NCBI RefSeq assembly: GCF_900102485.1
Contig: NZ_FNBX01000007.1
Coordinates: forward strand, 60,329-124,328
Source of the DNA: Desulfovibrio legallii
GTDB lineage: Bacteria; Desulfobacterota; Desulfovibrionia; Desulfovibrionales; Desulfovibrionaceae
Direction: 5' to 3'
Length of the DNA: 64,000 nt
This document shows, piece after piece, positions 53,199 through 63,682 of the stretch (the stretch's first letter is position 1; the number at the start of each line of letters is the position of its first letter). The notes under the pieces are model-generated. The model saw only the letters and a program-made list of their open reading frames with translations. It was not told the origin of the DNA and did not search any database. The translations under genes were made by a program, and so were the position numbers.

Positions 53199-55871
53199 GT
53201 GCGATTCCCCAGACCCCTACCCGGCGGCAGCTCGCTGGAGCTGACCAGTTTTTTCCTCAACCGCAGCCTGTGCAGCCGCATGCTCATGCTGGGCCTGCCT
53301 TTGCTGGCCGTGGTGCTGCTGCTCATCGTGCTGTTTACGGGCAAGGCCGTGGATACGGTCCTGAACCGCGCAATTGCGCGCAACGCCCAGCTCCAGACCC
53401 AGGCCATGCGCCTGGCCCTGGAAGAAACCCTGGCCGAAACCCGCAATCAGCTGCTCATCCTGGCCGCCGGGTCCATGGACCTTAAGGCCATGACCGATCG
53501 CTTCCGCTTCCGCGTGCGGACCAAGGGGCCGCGCTACCGGGAGGTGGCCTTTATGGGCCTCACCCCGGAAAGCCGCTATGTACTGCTCAACCACGAGGGC
53601 GCGGTCATCAGCGTTCCCCCCCAGGCGGCCCTGGCCAGCCCTACGGGGCCCTTCCACCACATGTGCGGCGAGCAGCGGCCGGGCTACGTCTCCGTAGGGC
53701 AGCCGCTGGAAGCGGTCTACCCTCTGGTGCCGGTGGGCAACGCGCTGCAGACCGTCACCCTCTATGTGCTGCGCTTCTCCACGCCGGTCTACGACGCCCA
53801 GGGCCATTTCGCGGGCTGCCTGCTCCTCTCCCTGGACCTGCACGAGCTGCGCGACACCATTTCAGCCTATTCCGCGCCTGAGGCCCCCATCGCCGCCGAC
53901 GCGGAAACCCGGGTCCGCAGCCTGTTCTTCGACCGCGAAGGCTGGATGCTCTTCCAGTCCGAACCCAACGACGCGGCCCTGAACAAAAAAAGCCTGAACA
54001 CGGACATCGTGCGGGCGGGCTTTGCGGGCGACTTCGGCAGGCCGGGCTTCAACCTGGCCTTCCGCCCGGGCCCGGACCACCTCAGCTACTGGAGCATGGT
54101 GGCGGACGTGCAGGAGGGCCGCTCCGGCCAGCTGCCCATGCGCGAAAGCGTCACCGTCTGGAGCAACGGGCAGATGCGCGTGGAGCGGGTCAGTTATGTG
54201 CCCGTGACCTTTCAGCCGGAAGTGGCGGCCCCGCCGGTGGTGCTGGGCGGCCTGGCCGTGCTGGACACCAGCTTCACCACCACCCGCGCGGGCATGCAGA
54301 TCATGGGCATCTACATCGCCGCCTTCGGCGGCGGCTTTCTGCTGCTGGGCCTGAGCCTCTGGTGGCTGGCCCGCCAGATGAGCGGCTGCCTGCGCAGCGT
54401 CACCGGCCGCCTGCACGAACGCAACGCCGAGGACAGCGCAGCGCCCCTCAACCTTCCCCCCATGCCCGTAGAGCTGGAACGGCTGCGCACGGATATCGAC
54501 GCCCTGCTGGAGCGGCTGCGCCAGGTCAGGGAACTCTGCCGCAGCCAGGAGGCGGAGCACAACGCCCAGTGGCGGCGCGAACCCGTGCTTGATCTGCCCC
54601 ATCCGCAGGATCTGCCCGCCCACGGCCTGGTGGGCAATTCCCCGCCCATGCGCGCCCTCTACGAGCAGGTGCGCAAAGCCGCCCAGGTCTCGGCCGACGT
54701 GCTGGTAGTGGGCGAAACGGGCACGGGCAAGGAACTGGTCTCTGCAGCCATCCACCGCCTGAGCGCCCGGCACGCCGGGCCCTTCATCACCATCAACTGC
54801 GGCGCGCTGGACGAAAACCTGCTCATGGACACGCTCTTCGGCCACATCAAAGGAGCCTTCACCGAGGCCCGCCAAAGCCGCAAGGGGGCCTTCCTGGCGG
54901 CCTGCGGCGGCACCCTCATGCTGGACGAGGTGGGCAACGCCGCCCCCAAGGTGCAGCAGGCCCTCCTGCGGGCGCTCTCCACCCGCTGCATCCGCCCCCT
55001 GGGCAGCGACAAGGACGTGCCCTTCGATACCCGCATCATCGCCGCCACCAACGCCCCCCTGCTGGACGACGCCCGCAGCGGCGGCTTCCGCGAGGATCTC
55101 TACTACCGCCTGGCCGTCATCACCATCCACACCCCGCCCCTGCGCGAACGCCGGGAAGATATCCCCACCCTCACGGTCTGTTTTCTCACCGCCGCGCACG
55201 AGGCGGCGGCGCGCAAAGCCCTGGCCGAAGGCAAACCCGCCCCCGCGGGCCCGCCGCGCCTCAGCCGGGGCGCGCTGGCCCGGCTCATGGCCCACTCCTG
55301 GCCGGGCAACGTGCGCGAGCTCAAAAACACCCTCACCCGCGCCCTGGCCTTCTGCGAAGGGGACCTGCTGTACGAGGAAAATATCCAGCTGGCTTCGGCG
55401 GAAGCGCCGCGCCCCTTAAGCGACGCGCCCGCGCCGCCTGCCGCGGACCCGAACGCAGAGGCCCCCAAGGCCCCGGCCGCCCCCGACGCCGCCCGGCAAA
55501 GCCGGGAACCCGCCCCCGACGCCGGGGAAGCCGCGGAACGCAGCCAGCCCCCGGCCGAAACCGCCGCGCAGGCCCCCGGACCCGTGCAAAGGGGCGACGC
55601 CCTGCTCCTGGCGGCCCGTCAGGCCGGTCAGGAGAGCCGCCTTAACCGCCGCATTCTGCAGACCTGGCCGCAGCTGACGGCCAAAGGCAGCGTCAGTCGG
55701 CAGGAATACCAACGCCTGGCCGGCGGGGACATTTCCGTGCGCACGGCCCTTTACGACCTGCAGCTGCTGGTCAGCCTGGGCCTGCTGCGCCGCGAAGGCC
55801 GCGGCCCGGCCCAACGCTACCTGCTCACCGGCCTGGGGCAGGCCGCTTCCGGCGATCCGCCCCCGGCATAA
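53199..55871 (+). CDS. Membrane-bound sigma-54-type sensor-regulator (GAFTEA variant)
   Basis: The 890-residue protein combines sensing and transcription control in one chain. A membrane helix (about 26-48) leads to a periplasmic sensor region of about 310 residues (dCache-like in size), then a second helix (about 366-388) and a short linker. The AAA+ domain (about 475-725) has Walker A GETGTGKE, LMLDEVGNA and a SWPGNVREL arginine/sensor II region. The sigma-54 contact loop reads GAFTEA (552-557), not GAFTGA. A Pro/Ala linker and a winged-helix-like C-terminus (about 800-880) replace the usual Fis helix. GTG 53199 follows AGGGAGG. Confidence 0.88.
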   Translation: MRFPRPLPGGSSLELTSFFLNRSLCSRMLMLGLPLLAVVLLLIVLFTGKAVDTVLNRAIARNAQLQTQAMRLALEETLAETRNQLLILAAGSMDLKAMTDRFRFRVRTKGPRYREVAFMGLTPESRYVLLNHEGAVISVPPQAALASPTGPFHHMCGEQRPGYVSVGQPLEAVYPLVPVGNALQTVTLYVLRFSTPVYDAQGHFAGCLLLSLDLHELRDTISAYSAPEAPIAADAETRVRSLFFDREGWMLFQSEPNDAALNKKSLNTDIVRAGFAGDFGRPGFNLAFRPGPDHLSYWSMVADVQEGRSGQLPMRESVTVWSNGQMRVERVSYVPVTFQPEVAAPPVVLGGLAVLDTSFTTTRAGMQIMGIYIAAFGGGFLLLGLSLWWLARQMSGCLRSVTGRLHERNAEDSAAPLNLPPMPVELERLRTDIDALLERLRQVRELCRSQEAEHNAQWRREPVLDLPHPQDLPAHGLVGNSPPMRALYEQVRKAAQVSADVLVVGETGTGKELVSAAIHRLSARHAGPFITINCGALDENLLMDTLFGHIKGAFTEARQSRKGAFLAACGGTLMLDEVGNAAPKVQQALLRALSTRCIRPLGSDKDVPFDTRIIAATNAPLLDDARSGGFREDLYYRLAVITIHTPPLRERREDIPTLTVCFLTAAHEAAARKALAEGKPAPAGPPRLSRGALARLMAHSWPGNVRELKNTLTRALAFCEGDLLYEENIQLASAEAPRPLSDAPAPPAADPNAEAPKAPAAPDAARQSREPAPDAGEAAERSQPPAETAAQAPGPVQRGDALLLAARQAGQESRLNRRILQTWPQLTAKGSVSRQEYQRLAGGDISVRTALYDLQLLVSLGLLRREGRGPAQRYLLTGLGQAASGDPPPA

Positions 55872-55987
55872 CGGCCCGCGCGCCCTGCCGCAGGCCTTGC
55901 GCGGTACGTTGCAGGGCTGCGGGCATCGCGCAATAGCCTTGCAACGCCCGCAGGCGCAATGCCAAGGCCTTCCTCCAGGAGGTTTCC

Positions 55988-58555
55988 ATGCTTCCTTTAC
56001 TGCGCAGATTTTTGAGCCGCACCCCGGCGCGGTCCGGACGCGAACAGGCCCTGGCCTCGTTCAACAGCCGGTACGAATCCTTCAAAGAACTGCTCCAGGC
56101 CAATGCGGATCTGGCGGGCGTGCTGGCGGCCCTGGACGCGGCCCAGCGCGGGGACAAGCGCATGGACGTGGGCCAGGTACGCAAAAACGCGCGCCGGGCC
56201 GTGGTCTTCAGCGAGCGCATGGCCACGGCCCTCAACCGTCTTGCCAGCGGCGGCCAGGCCGCCCTGCTGCAGGCCGTGCGGGCCCTGGGCGCCCGCATTG
56301 AAGCGGAGCTGACCCAGCACGCTCAGGGCGACGTAGCCCAGCTTGTCCTTTCTCTGGACGAGGTAGACGCCAGCATGGCCTACAGCGTGGGCGGCAAAAA
56401 CGCCAATCTGGGCGAACTGCGCAACATGCTCTCCATGCCCGTGCCGCGCGGCTTTGCCATTACCATCCAGGCGGGCAACATCTTTCTGCTGCGCACGCCG
56501 GGCCTTTTCAAAAGTATTTACGACCTCCTGCGCTCTGTGGATCCGGACAAGCCCGAGGGCATTGCCGCCGTTTCCCGCCAGGTGGAGGCCCGCATTCTGG
56601 AGGCCCCCATGCCGCCGGAAGTGGAACAGGCCCTGCTGGGAGCCTGGGATGCGGCCTTTGCCCCGGACGCGGACGCCGTGGCCGCCCTGCGTTCCAGCGC
56701 CATCGCCGAAGACGGCGTGCAGTCCTTTGCCGGTCAGTACCGCAGCATCCTGGGCGTGACCCGCCAGGATCTGCTCACGGCCTTCCGCCGGGTCATGGCC
56801 AGCCTGTTTTCGCCGCGCGCCCTGGCCTACCGCGCCGGGCACGGCTATGCCCTGGACGCTACGGGCATGGGCCTGTGCTGTGTGGAGATGGTCCGGGCCA
56901 AGGCCGCAGGCGTGGCTTTTTCGCGCCACCCTGTGGATCTGCGCTCCAACTGCGTGGTCATCAACGGCCTCTGGGGCCTGGGCGAAATGGTGGTGGACGG
57001 CTCCGGCACCCCGGACCAGTGGCTGGTTTCGCGCGCCACAGGCAAAATCGCCAAGGCAACCATCGCCCACAAGGAAGTGCGCCTGCGCCTTTCCCGCACG
57101 CCCGGCGGCCTGGTGGAAAGCCTCCTGGAACCCGTGCCCGACGCCCTGCGCGACGTCCCCTGCCTGAGCGACGACCAGGCCCGCGCCCTGGCCCGCATGG
57201 TGCTGGACCTGGAACGCCACTACCAATACCCGCAGGACATGGAATGGGCCGTGGACGAGGACGACCAGATCGTCCTGCTGCAAACCCGGCCCATGGGCCT
57301 GGACAGCACGGCGGAGCTGGCCGTGGCGCCGGCCCTGGGGCACCTGCGGCCCCTGCTCGCCGGCGGGGACGTGGCCGCCAGGGGCGTGGGCTGCGGGCCT
57401 GTGGTGCCCGTGGCCGAAGGCGAGGACATGACCCACTTCCCCGAAGGCGCGGTCATGCTCCTGCCCCACTCCTCGCCCAACGCCATGGCGGCCATGCGCC
57501 GGGCCGCGGCCATTGTGGCGGAAACAGGCAGCCTTACCGGGCACATGGCCTCCCTGTGCCGGGAATTCGGCGTGCCCACAGTCATGAACCTGCCCGGGGC
57601 CGTCAGCCTGCTGACCCCCGGCCAGGTGGTGACCGTGGACGCCCTCTCCGGCCGGGTCTACAACGGCGAGGTGCCGGAGCTGCTGCCCCTGCGCCTGGTG
57701 CGCCCCAAAAGCCGGGCAGACACCCCGGCCCTCATGCTGCTCCGCCGGGTGACCCCCTACATCCTGCCCCTGCACCTGGTGGACCCCCAGGCCGCCACCT
57801 TTACGCCGCAGCACTGCACCTCCCTGCACGACGTCATGCGCTACGCCCATGAGCTGAGCTACAGCCAGATGTTTCAGATTTCGGACAGCGTAAGCGAAAA
57901 AGACGCGGGCCTGGCCTGCCGCCTCGCGGCCCCCCTCCCCCTGGACCTCTATATCATCGACCTGGGCGGCGGCCTGCGCCGCGCGGGCCGGAACGCCGTT
58001 ACCCCCGAAGACGTGCGCAGCACCCCCTTCCACTGTCTGCTCGGCGGCATGCTCAACCCCGCGGTGCAGGCCCACGGCCCCCGGCCCGTCAACATGCGTG
58101 GCTTCCTTTCCGTCGTGGGCCAGAGCGTCATCGGCGGCAACCAGGAAACCGGCTCCCGCTTCGGTCAGCGCAGCTACGCCATCGTTGCCGACCGCTACCT
58201 CAATTTTTCTTCCCGCGTGGGCTACCACTACGCCATCGTGGACAGCTGGTGCGGCGATACCCTGAGCAAAAACTACATTCGCTTTGAATTCGCGGGCGGG
58301 GCCGCCGGCAACGTGCAGCGGGAGCGCCGCGTGCGCTGCATCGGCCTGATCCTCCAGGAACTCGGCTTTACCGTGAACATTACCGGTGATAGAATCCGCG
58401 CACGCTTCCAGAAGTACCCCCGGCACGAACTGTGCGCGCGCCTGGACCAATTGGGGCGTCTTTTAATCATGACCCGGCAGATGGATATGCTTATGGTGGA
58501 CGAGGCCGCCGTGCAGACCTACGCCGCCAACTTCCTTACCGGCGAATACCATTGA
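55988..58555 (+). CDS. PEP synthase-like protein without the catalytic barrel
   Basis: The 855-residue protein starts with a helical region (1-120), followed by a PEP synthase/PPDK-type ATP-grasp domain (about 130-445: VGGKNANLGEL, DGVQSFAGQYRSILG, AGVAFSRHPVDLRS). A phosphohistidine domain follows (about 455-570), with TGSLTGHMASLCREFGVPTV and His519. The last 280 residues are not the PEP-binding TIM barrel of PpsA; I do not recognise them. It could phosphorylate another small molecule or act as a phosphotransfer regulator, as in rifampin phosphotransferase-like enzymes, but the domain order differs. It follows the sigma-54-type regulator by 116 bp. Confidence 0.82.
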   Translation: MLPLLRRFLSRTPARSGREQALASFNSRYESFKELLQANADLAGVLAALDAAQRGDKRMDVGQVRKNARRAVVFSERMATALNRLASGGQAALLQAVRALGARIEAELTQHAQGDVAQLVLSLDEVDASMAYSVGGKNANLGELRNMLSMPVPRGFAITIQAGNIFLLRTPGLFKSIYDLLRSVDPDKPEGIAAVSRQVEARILEAPMPPEVEQALLGAWDAAFAPDADAVAALRSSAIAEDGVQSFAGQYRSILGVTRQDLLTAFRRVMASLFSPRALAYRAGHGYALDATGMGLCCVEMVRAKAAGVAFSRHPVDLRSNCVVINGLWGLGEMVVDGSGTPDQWLVSRATGKIAKATIAHKEVRLRLSRTPGGLVESLLEPVPDALRDVPCLSDDQARALARMVLDLERHYQYPQDMEWAVDEDDQIVLLQTRPMGLDSTAELAVAPALGHLRPLLAGGDVAARGVGCGPVVPVAEGEDMTHFPEGAVMLLPHSSPNAMAAMRRAAAIVAETGSLTGHMASLCREFGVPTVMNLPGAVSLLTPGQVVTVDALSGRVYNGEVPELLPLRLVRPKSRADTPALMLLRRVTPYILPLHLVDPQAATFTPQHCTSLHDVMRYAHELSYSQMFQISDSVSEKDAGLACRLAAPLPLDLYIIDLGGGLRRAGRNAVTPEDVRSTPFHCLLGGMLNPAVQAHGPRPVNMRGFLSVVGQSVIGGNQETGSRFGQRSYAIVADRYLNFSSRVGYHYAIVDSWCGDTLSKNYIRFEFAGGAAGNVQRERRVRCIGLILQELGFTVNITGDRIRARFQKYPRHELCARLDQLGRLLIMTRQMDMLMVDEAAVQTYAANFLTGEYH

Positions 58556-58630
58556 CCGGAGCGCCCCCGGCTGGCTGCCGCCCGCCGGAGGGCCGCAGCT
58601 GCCCGGTCCACACTTTTGCCCCGAGGCCCC

Positions 58631-59896
58631 ATGCCGCCCCACGCCTTCACCGCGCCAGACCAGGCCCAGCCGCCCACCAGGACGCCGCCCGCAGACGCCG
58701 CGCCCCAGCGGCTTCTGAGCCGCGACTTCATCCTGCTGTTCTGCATGACCATGTTCTGCAACAGCTTTGTGGCCGTGTTCTACTGTTTTGAACAATGGCT
58801 GGAAAAACTCTCCGTCAGCCCCAACTGGCGCGGGGTGCTCATTGCCTCCATGTTTGCCATGGTCCTTCTGTTCCGCCCCCTCTCCAGCGTCTTTTTCCTG
58901 CGCCGGGGCAAACTCCTGGCCGTGGGCGCGGCCATCCTCGTCTCCAGCGGCGTCATGCTGGCCTACGCTCATGTGGCCGGGCCGCACCTGGTGGCCCTCA
59001 TCTGGCTTCTGCGCATTGTCCAGGGCATCGCCCTGGCGGTCTTCTCCAGCTGCACTGTGGCCGTGCTGGTGAGCTGCATCCCCAAAGGCCAGAGCGCCAG
59101 GGGCTTCGCCCTCTTTTCCCTCACCCTGCTCCTGCCCTACTCCGTCATCCCCGCCCTGGGCGAACAAATCCTCCCCCTCCTGGGCGGCGAACCGCACCTC
59201 TTCGGCCTCATGGGCCTGCTGGGTCTGCCCTCGCTCCTCATGCTCCTGCCCCTGGCCCCGCGCCTGCGCAAACCTGAGCTGCAAACCGTCACCGAAGGCG
59301 GCGCTTCCGGCCGCGAGCTCTGGCGCGCCGTGCGCCACTCCGGCCTGCTCTTCGTCTACCTGGCCTGCATGACCTTCAGCATCATGACCGTGCTGGCCAT
59401 CTTCTTCATGAAAGGCCTCTGCTCCGTCACCGGCGGGCAGCCCGCCTGGTTTTTCAGCACCTATACCCTCACCATCATCCTGGTGCGCCTCCTGGGCAGC
59501 CGCAGGCTGGACTCCCTGCCCCGCTACCGCGTCACCCTGCTCTGCTGCGCCGTGCTGGCCTGCACCCAGCTGACCCTGGCCTGGGGCCCCCTCTGGGCCT
59601 TTGTCCCCGCCACAGCCCTCTACGGCCTGGGCCTCGGCCTGCTCTACCCCCTCCTGGCCGCCGCCGTATACGACCGCTCCTCCCCCGACGCCCGCTCCCT
59701 CAACTCCAACATCATGATGGCTACCTTTGACGCCAGCGGCATGCTCGCCCCCCTCCTGGGCGGTATGGTCGTGGACGCCGGCTGGGGCTACCGCGGCGTG
59801 TTCGTCGCCACCGCCGTCTCCATCTCCCTCTGCGGCTGCTGCATGCTTATCGACGGCCTGCGCCAGCGCCGCAGCGGACACGGGGAACGGGAATAA
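58631..59896 (+). CDS. MFS transporter
   Basis: The 421-residue protein has twelve predicted helices after a Pro-rich cytosolic start (1-32). The A-motif loop is only partly conserved (FRPLSSVFFLRRGK). Helix patterns with FDASGMLAPLLGG near the end fit sugar or drug carriers, but no substrate signature is visible. ATG 58631 is preceded by GAGG at a short distance. It follows the PEP-synthase-like gene by 75 bp and is probably cotranscribed. Confidence 0.85.
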   Translation: MPPHAFTAPDQAQPPTRTPPADAAPQRLLSRDFILLFCMTMFCNSFVAVFYCFEQWLEKLSVSPNWRGVLIASMFAMVLLFRPLSSVFFLRRGKLLAVGAAILVSSGVMLAYAHVAGPHLVALIWLLRIVQGIALAVFSSCTVAVLVSCIPKGQSARGFALFSLTLLLPYSVIPALGEQILPLLGGEPHLFGLMGLLGLPSLLMLLPLAPRLRKPELQTVTEGGASGRELWRAVRHSGLLFVYLACMTFSIMTVLAIFFMKGLCSVTGGQPAWFFSTYTLTIILVRLLGSRRLDSLPRYRVTLLCCAVLACTQLTLAWGPLWAFVPATALYGLGLGLLYPLLAAAVYDRSSPDARSLNSNIMMATFDASGMLAPLLGGMVVDAGWGYRGVFVATAVSISLCGCCMLIDGLRQRRSGHGERE

Positions 59897-59970
59897 GGAA
59901 ATTTTTTTGCAGCGAAAGGGGGCCGTTGCCTGCAATCGTCCCTTTCCGCCGCAGTATCCCGCGCCTTCCG

Positions 59971-61725
59971 TCAGCACTGCTTCATGCTTTCCACCAGACC
60001 GGCCAGGTGTTTGGCCTGGGCGGCCAGGTCGTCCACGGCGTGCACGGCGGCGGCCATATGGTCGGCGGTTTGCGCGGCGTTTTGGGTTACGCTGCGGATG
60101 GTCGCGGCCACGGCGGCGGCGGATTCCGTCTGTCCGGTTCCGGCTTCGGCGATGCGGCGCACCTGTTCCGCCGTAGCGTCCACGGTGGCGACGATGGTTT
60201 CCAGGGCCGCGCCGGACTGGCGGGCGAGGCCCGTGGTGTTGGCGATGCGTTCCACTGCGGCGTCCAGCGAGGCCATGCTGTGTCCGGCGCTTTGCTGCAT
60301 GGCGGCCACGGCGGTGTGGACGTCGTGGGTGGAGGCCACGGTTTTTTCCGCCAGATTGCGCACTTCCTGCGCCACCACGGCGAAGCCGCGGCCTGCATCG
60401 CCGGCGCGGGCCGCTTCTATGGCGGCATTGAGGGCCAGAAGGTTGGTCTGGTCCGCGATATCCGCAATGACGTCCATAACGCGGGCAATGTCCCTGGTGT
60501 GGGCGTGCAGGCGGGCCATGTCCTCCTTGAGGCGCAGGGAGGCGGACTGCACGTCTTCCATACCCTGCAGGGACTGACGGACAACGGCCGCGCCGGATTC
60601 GGCCTCAGCGCGGGTCCGGGCTGAGGAGGCCGCTGCGGTGGCGGCGTTGGCGGCTACCTGGCGGGCCGCATCGTGCAGAGATTGGGTATCGGTTGCGGCT
60701 GCCTCCAGTTGCCGCGCGGTGAGGGCGGCGGCGCGGCCGGTCTGTTCCGTGCGGTGGGCCAGCCGGTCAGCGGCGTCGGCCACCACGCGGGCCACCTCTT
60801 CCAGGTCTGCGGCGGCACGCAGCAGGGCGGCGCTTTTGGCGTCGGCCTGGGCGCCGGCCTGCCGGGCCTGCTCCAGGGCCTGACCGGCCCGGCGGGATTC
60901 CTCCCTGGCTCGGTCAGACTGGCGGCGGGCCGTGTCCATATGGGTTTTGATGGCGGCGGCCATGCGCAGCAGGGCGGCATAAACCCCACGGGACGAGCCC
61001 GTGGGCTCCAGGGCGTAAGCGCCGTCGGCCACCTGATCGGCGATGCGGCGCAGGCGGGCCGGATCCGCCCCCAGTTGTCGCCGCACAGAGACGGTGATGG
61101 CGCAGGCCACGGCCAGGCTGACGAGGATTACGGCCAGGCCCAGCGCACCCGCACGGCGCAGCAGACGGCGCACGCCCTGATGGACCTGAGCGGCTTCTTG
61201 CCGGCCGGCCTCCACATCCGCTGTGACCAGCTGGTCAAAAAAGCGGGCCAGGCGCAGGAAGTCCGCGCGGTCGCGGGTGAAGCGGGCTATGGCGCCCTCC
61301 GTATCGCCCTCCAGGGCCAGGCGGACGACCTCTTCACGCGGCGCCGTCGTCTGGCGCATGAGGTCGCTGACGGTGGCCCAGAGGGTGGCTGAAGCCTCGG
61401 CCACGCGGCCCTGACGGGCCGCAAGCAGATCGTTGTAAGCGGCGGCCTGGCGGCCCAGCTGACGGAGCGTGCGTTTGATGCGGCTGTGGTACTCAGTAAT
61501 GGTGACCTTGTCCGTATGGGTGGTGAGGGCGGCCAGGTCCGACCGCGCGGAATAGAGCAGCATATTCATGGACTGTACGGCCACCACGGAGGGCAGCAGC
61601 TCCTGATCCATGCGGGCTACGGCGCTATTGAGGCCTTCTGCGCCGCGGAACAGGACGACAAACTGGATGAGGATAAGCGCGATGATGCCGGCAAAAGAGA
61701 GAAAGAGCTTGCAGCTGAGGGGCAT
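59971..61725 (-). CDS. Methyl-accepting chemotaxis protein
   Basis: The 584-residue receptor has a membrane helix at 5-27, a helical periplasmic domain (about 28-185, 4-helix-bundle type), a second helix (about 190-212), a HAMP-like segment, and a long coiled-coil cytoplasmic domain. Its hairpin tip, [37 protein letters not shown], is the CheA/CheW contact. No C-terminal CheR pentapeptide is present. I chose ATG 61725 because GGAG precedes it; ATG 61770 overlaps the stop of the upstream gene and is an alternative. Confidence 0.92.
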   Translation of the reverse strand: MPLSCKLFLSFAGIIALILIQFVVLFRGAEGLNSAVARMDQELLPSVVAVQSMNMLLYSARSDLAALTTHTDKVTITEYHSRIKRTLRQLGRQAAAYNDLLAARQGRVAEASATLWATVSDLMRQTTAPREEVVRLALEGDTEGAIARFTRDRADFLRLARFFDQLVTADVEAGRQEAAQVHQGVRRLLRRAGALGLAVILVSLAVACAITVSVRRQLGADPARLRRIADQVADGAYALEPTGSSRGVYAALLRMAAAIKTHMDTARRQSDRAREESRRAGQALEQARQAGAQADAKSAALLRAAADLEEVARVVADAADRLAHRTEQTGRAAALTARQLEAAATDTQSLHDAARQVAANAATAAASSARTRAEAESGAAVVRQSLQGMEDVQSASLRLKEDMARLHAHTRDIARVMDVIADIADQTNLLALNAAIEAARAGDAGRGFAVVAQEVRNLAEKTVASTHDVHTAVAAMQQSAGHSMASLDAAVERIANTTGLARQSGAALETIVATVDATAEQVRRIAEAGTGQTESAAAVAATIRSVTQNAAQTADHMAAAVHAVDDLAAQAKHLAGLVESMKQC

Positions 61726-61766
61726 GGAGGCTCCGGTGGGAAGGCGCAGGGCGATGCCGTGACTGT

Positions 61767-63626
61767 TCATAAAGCGATGCGGCAGTTGCTGCCCGGCAGG
61801 GCTTTGCATTGTTTTTTGAGCGCGGCGGCGGCGCGGGCCAGCTCCGCCACGCTCTGGTGGCGCGCGGCGTTGACGCCCACAATACTCAGGGACATGAGCG
61901 GAAAGCGCTCCTCCGCGCCGGCCCGGTTTTTGCCGTCCAGATAGCCGCGGGCAGCGTCTTCCGGGCTGTAGAAGGCGGGCACGGCCTGGTCGAAGGCGGC
62001 GATGCAGTCTTTGGCGATGCGCGCGGCCTGCTGGCAAGGGCTCACGGCAATAAAGTCGTCCCCGCCGATGTGCCCCACAAAGGACTGCTCAGGGGCGATC
62101 TCCCTGATGCTGGCCGAAAGGCGCTTGAGCACCTTGTCGCCGTTGTTGAAGCCGTATTTGTCGTTATAGGCTTTGAAGCTGTCTATATCGAAGTAGAGCA
62201 CGCAGGCGGGCAGGCCCAGGCGCACCAGGCGTTCCAGCTCAATGTCGATGAGGGCGTTGCCCGGCAGTTCGGAAAGAGGGTTGAGCTGGCGGGCGTTGGC
62301 TACCTCAAGCTCAATGCTTTTTTCCAGCAGCTCCTTGACGGTGACCACCCCTAGGTAGCGTCCTTCGCGGGTTACCACCACAAGGTCGTAAAGCCTTTCG
62401 TCGTCGCGGGTCATGGCCAGGCGGGCCACCCTGTCGATGGTGGTCTGGTGCTCCACGTGCAGAAAGTCCTTATCCATGACCACATCCGCCGTTTTGCCCG
62501 CAAAAAGGGAAAAGCCGAACCGGCCGCTCAGCTGGCGGTGCAGGCGGTGGCGCGTCACCGTGCCCAGGGGAACGCCCCCGCTGACCACGCACAGGCCGTG
62601 GAGCGCGGCGTCGTTGTCAAACATTTCCGCCAGGTCGGCGATGGGGGTGGAAGGCGGCAGGGCCACGCCGGGCCGGCAGAGGTTTTTGACATGAAACTTG
62701 TGGACCCGCGCGCCGAAAAAGCGGTTCTTGATTTTGTTTTCGCGTTGAATGACGCGCAGGGCGTCCTGTTCCGGCGGCAAAGGATCCGCGTGCGGCCGGC
62801 GGAGGAAAAAGCCCTGGCCGTAAGGCACGTCAAAGCCCACCAGCGTGGCCAGCTCGGCTTCCGTTTCAATGCCTTCGGCGATGAGGCGCGTGTTGGTAAG
62901 GCCCGCAAACTCCTGCATGCTGCGGATAAGGGCCTGGCGCACCAGGTCTTTGTCCACCCCGCGCACCAACTGCATATCCAGTTTGATGAAATGGGGCTGC
63001 ACGTCCGAAATGAGGTTGAGGCCGGAATACCCCGCCCCGGCGTCGTCAATGCTGATCTGGTAGTTCTGGGCTTTATAGTGTTCAATAATACCCAGGAATC
63101 CCTGCAGATTAGCTACTGATTCGCGCTCGGTGATTTCAAAAACGATGTCCTCGGCGCAGAGGGCGAAGCGCGTGAGGTATTCGCGGGTAAAGCCCTCCCG
63201 AAAGCGCGCGTCCTGGATGATGTTGGGGTTGACGTTGAGAAAAAGGCGCAGCCCTGCCGGAAGGCGTCGGGCCGCGCGCAGGGCGCTGTGCCGGAAAAGA
63301 TGCTCCAGCTCCAGCATGCGGCCGTGGCGCAGGGCCGCGGCAATAAGCGCATCGGGCTTTTCCAGGGGGCCGCCAGCCGGGCCGCGGCTCAGGGCCTCGT
63401 AGCCGAAAACGGCGCCGTCCCGCAGCGAGACAATAGGCTGGAGCACCGTGCGCACGGCCTTGGCGCGCAATATTTCGTCCAGCAGGCGCGCTTCCGTTGC
63501 GCCTGCGGTGCGGCTTACAGGCGGCGGCAGCGGTCGCCATTGGGTGGGGTGACGCAAAAAATCCGCCGGTGGCGGCGTGGTTGCGCGGCCGCGCGGCCGC
63601 GGCAAGGAAACGGACAGCCCGAGCAT
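61767..63626 (-). CDS. EAL-CBS-GGDEF cyclic di-GMP protein
   Basis: The 619-residue cytosolic protein carries an N-terminal EAL phosphodiesterase domain (about 45-285), two CBS motifs (about 315-440) and a C-terminal GGDEF domain (about 450-600). EAL catalytic residues look complete: YEALSRG, NVNPN, FEITERE, IDDAGAG, KLD and AEGIETE. The GGDEF motif is GGDDF, with no RxxD before it, so cyclase activity is uncertain. The domain order is the reverse of the common GGDEF-EAL type. GGAGG precedes ATG 63626. The stop overlaps the possible chemoreceptor ATG. Confidence 0.9.
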   Translation of the reverse strand: MLGLSVSLPRPRGRATTPPPADFLRHPTQWRPLPPPVSRTAGATEARLLDEILRAKAVRTVLQPIVSLRDGAVFGYEALSRGPAGGPLEKPDALIAAALRHGRMLELEHLFRHSALRAARRLPAGLRLFLNVNPNIIQDARFREGFTREYLTRFALCAEDIVFEITERESVANLQGFLGIIEHYKAQNYQISIDDAGAGYSGLNLISDVQPHFIKLDMQLVRGVDKDLVRQALIRSMQEFAGLTNTRLIAEGIETEAELATLVGFDVPYGQGFFLRRPHADPLPPEQDALRVIQRENKIKNRFFGARVHKFHVKNLCRPGVALPPSTPIADLAEMFDNDAALHGLCVVSGGVPLGTVTRHRLHRQLSGRFGFSLFAGKTADVVMDKDFLHVEHQTTIDRVARLAMTRDDERLYDLVVVTREGRYLGVVTVKELLEKSIELEVANARQLNPLSELPGNALIDIELERLVRLGLPACVLYFDIDSFKAYNDKYGFNNGDKVLKRLSASIREIAPEQSFVGHIGGDDFIAVSPCQQAARIAKDCIAAFDQAVPAFYSPEDAARGYLDGKNRAGAEERFPLMSLSIVGVNAARHQSVAELARAAAALKKQCKALPGSNCRIAL

Positions 63627-63682
63627 GGCAGCCTCCGGAAAACCTTTTGAGTGTGCAGGTAGTCAGGAGGTACGCGGGGGGT

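Noticed and set aside
59915..59953. Bidirectional terminator between the MFS and chemoreceptor genes
   Set aside because: GAAAGGG and CCCTTTC can pair around a 20-nt loop, but the T-run lies on the wrong side for both strands.
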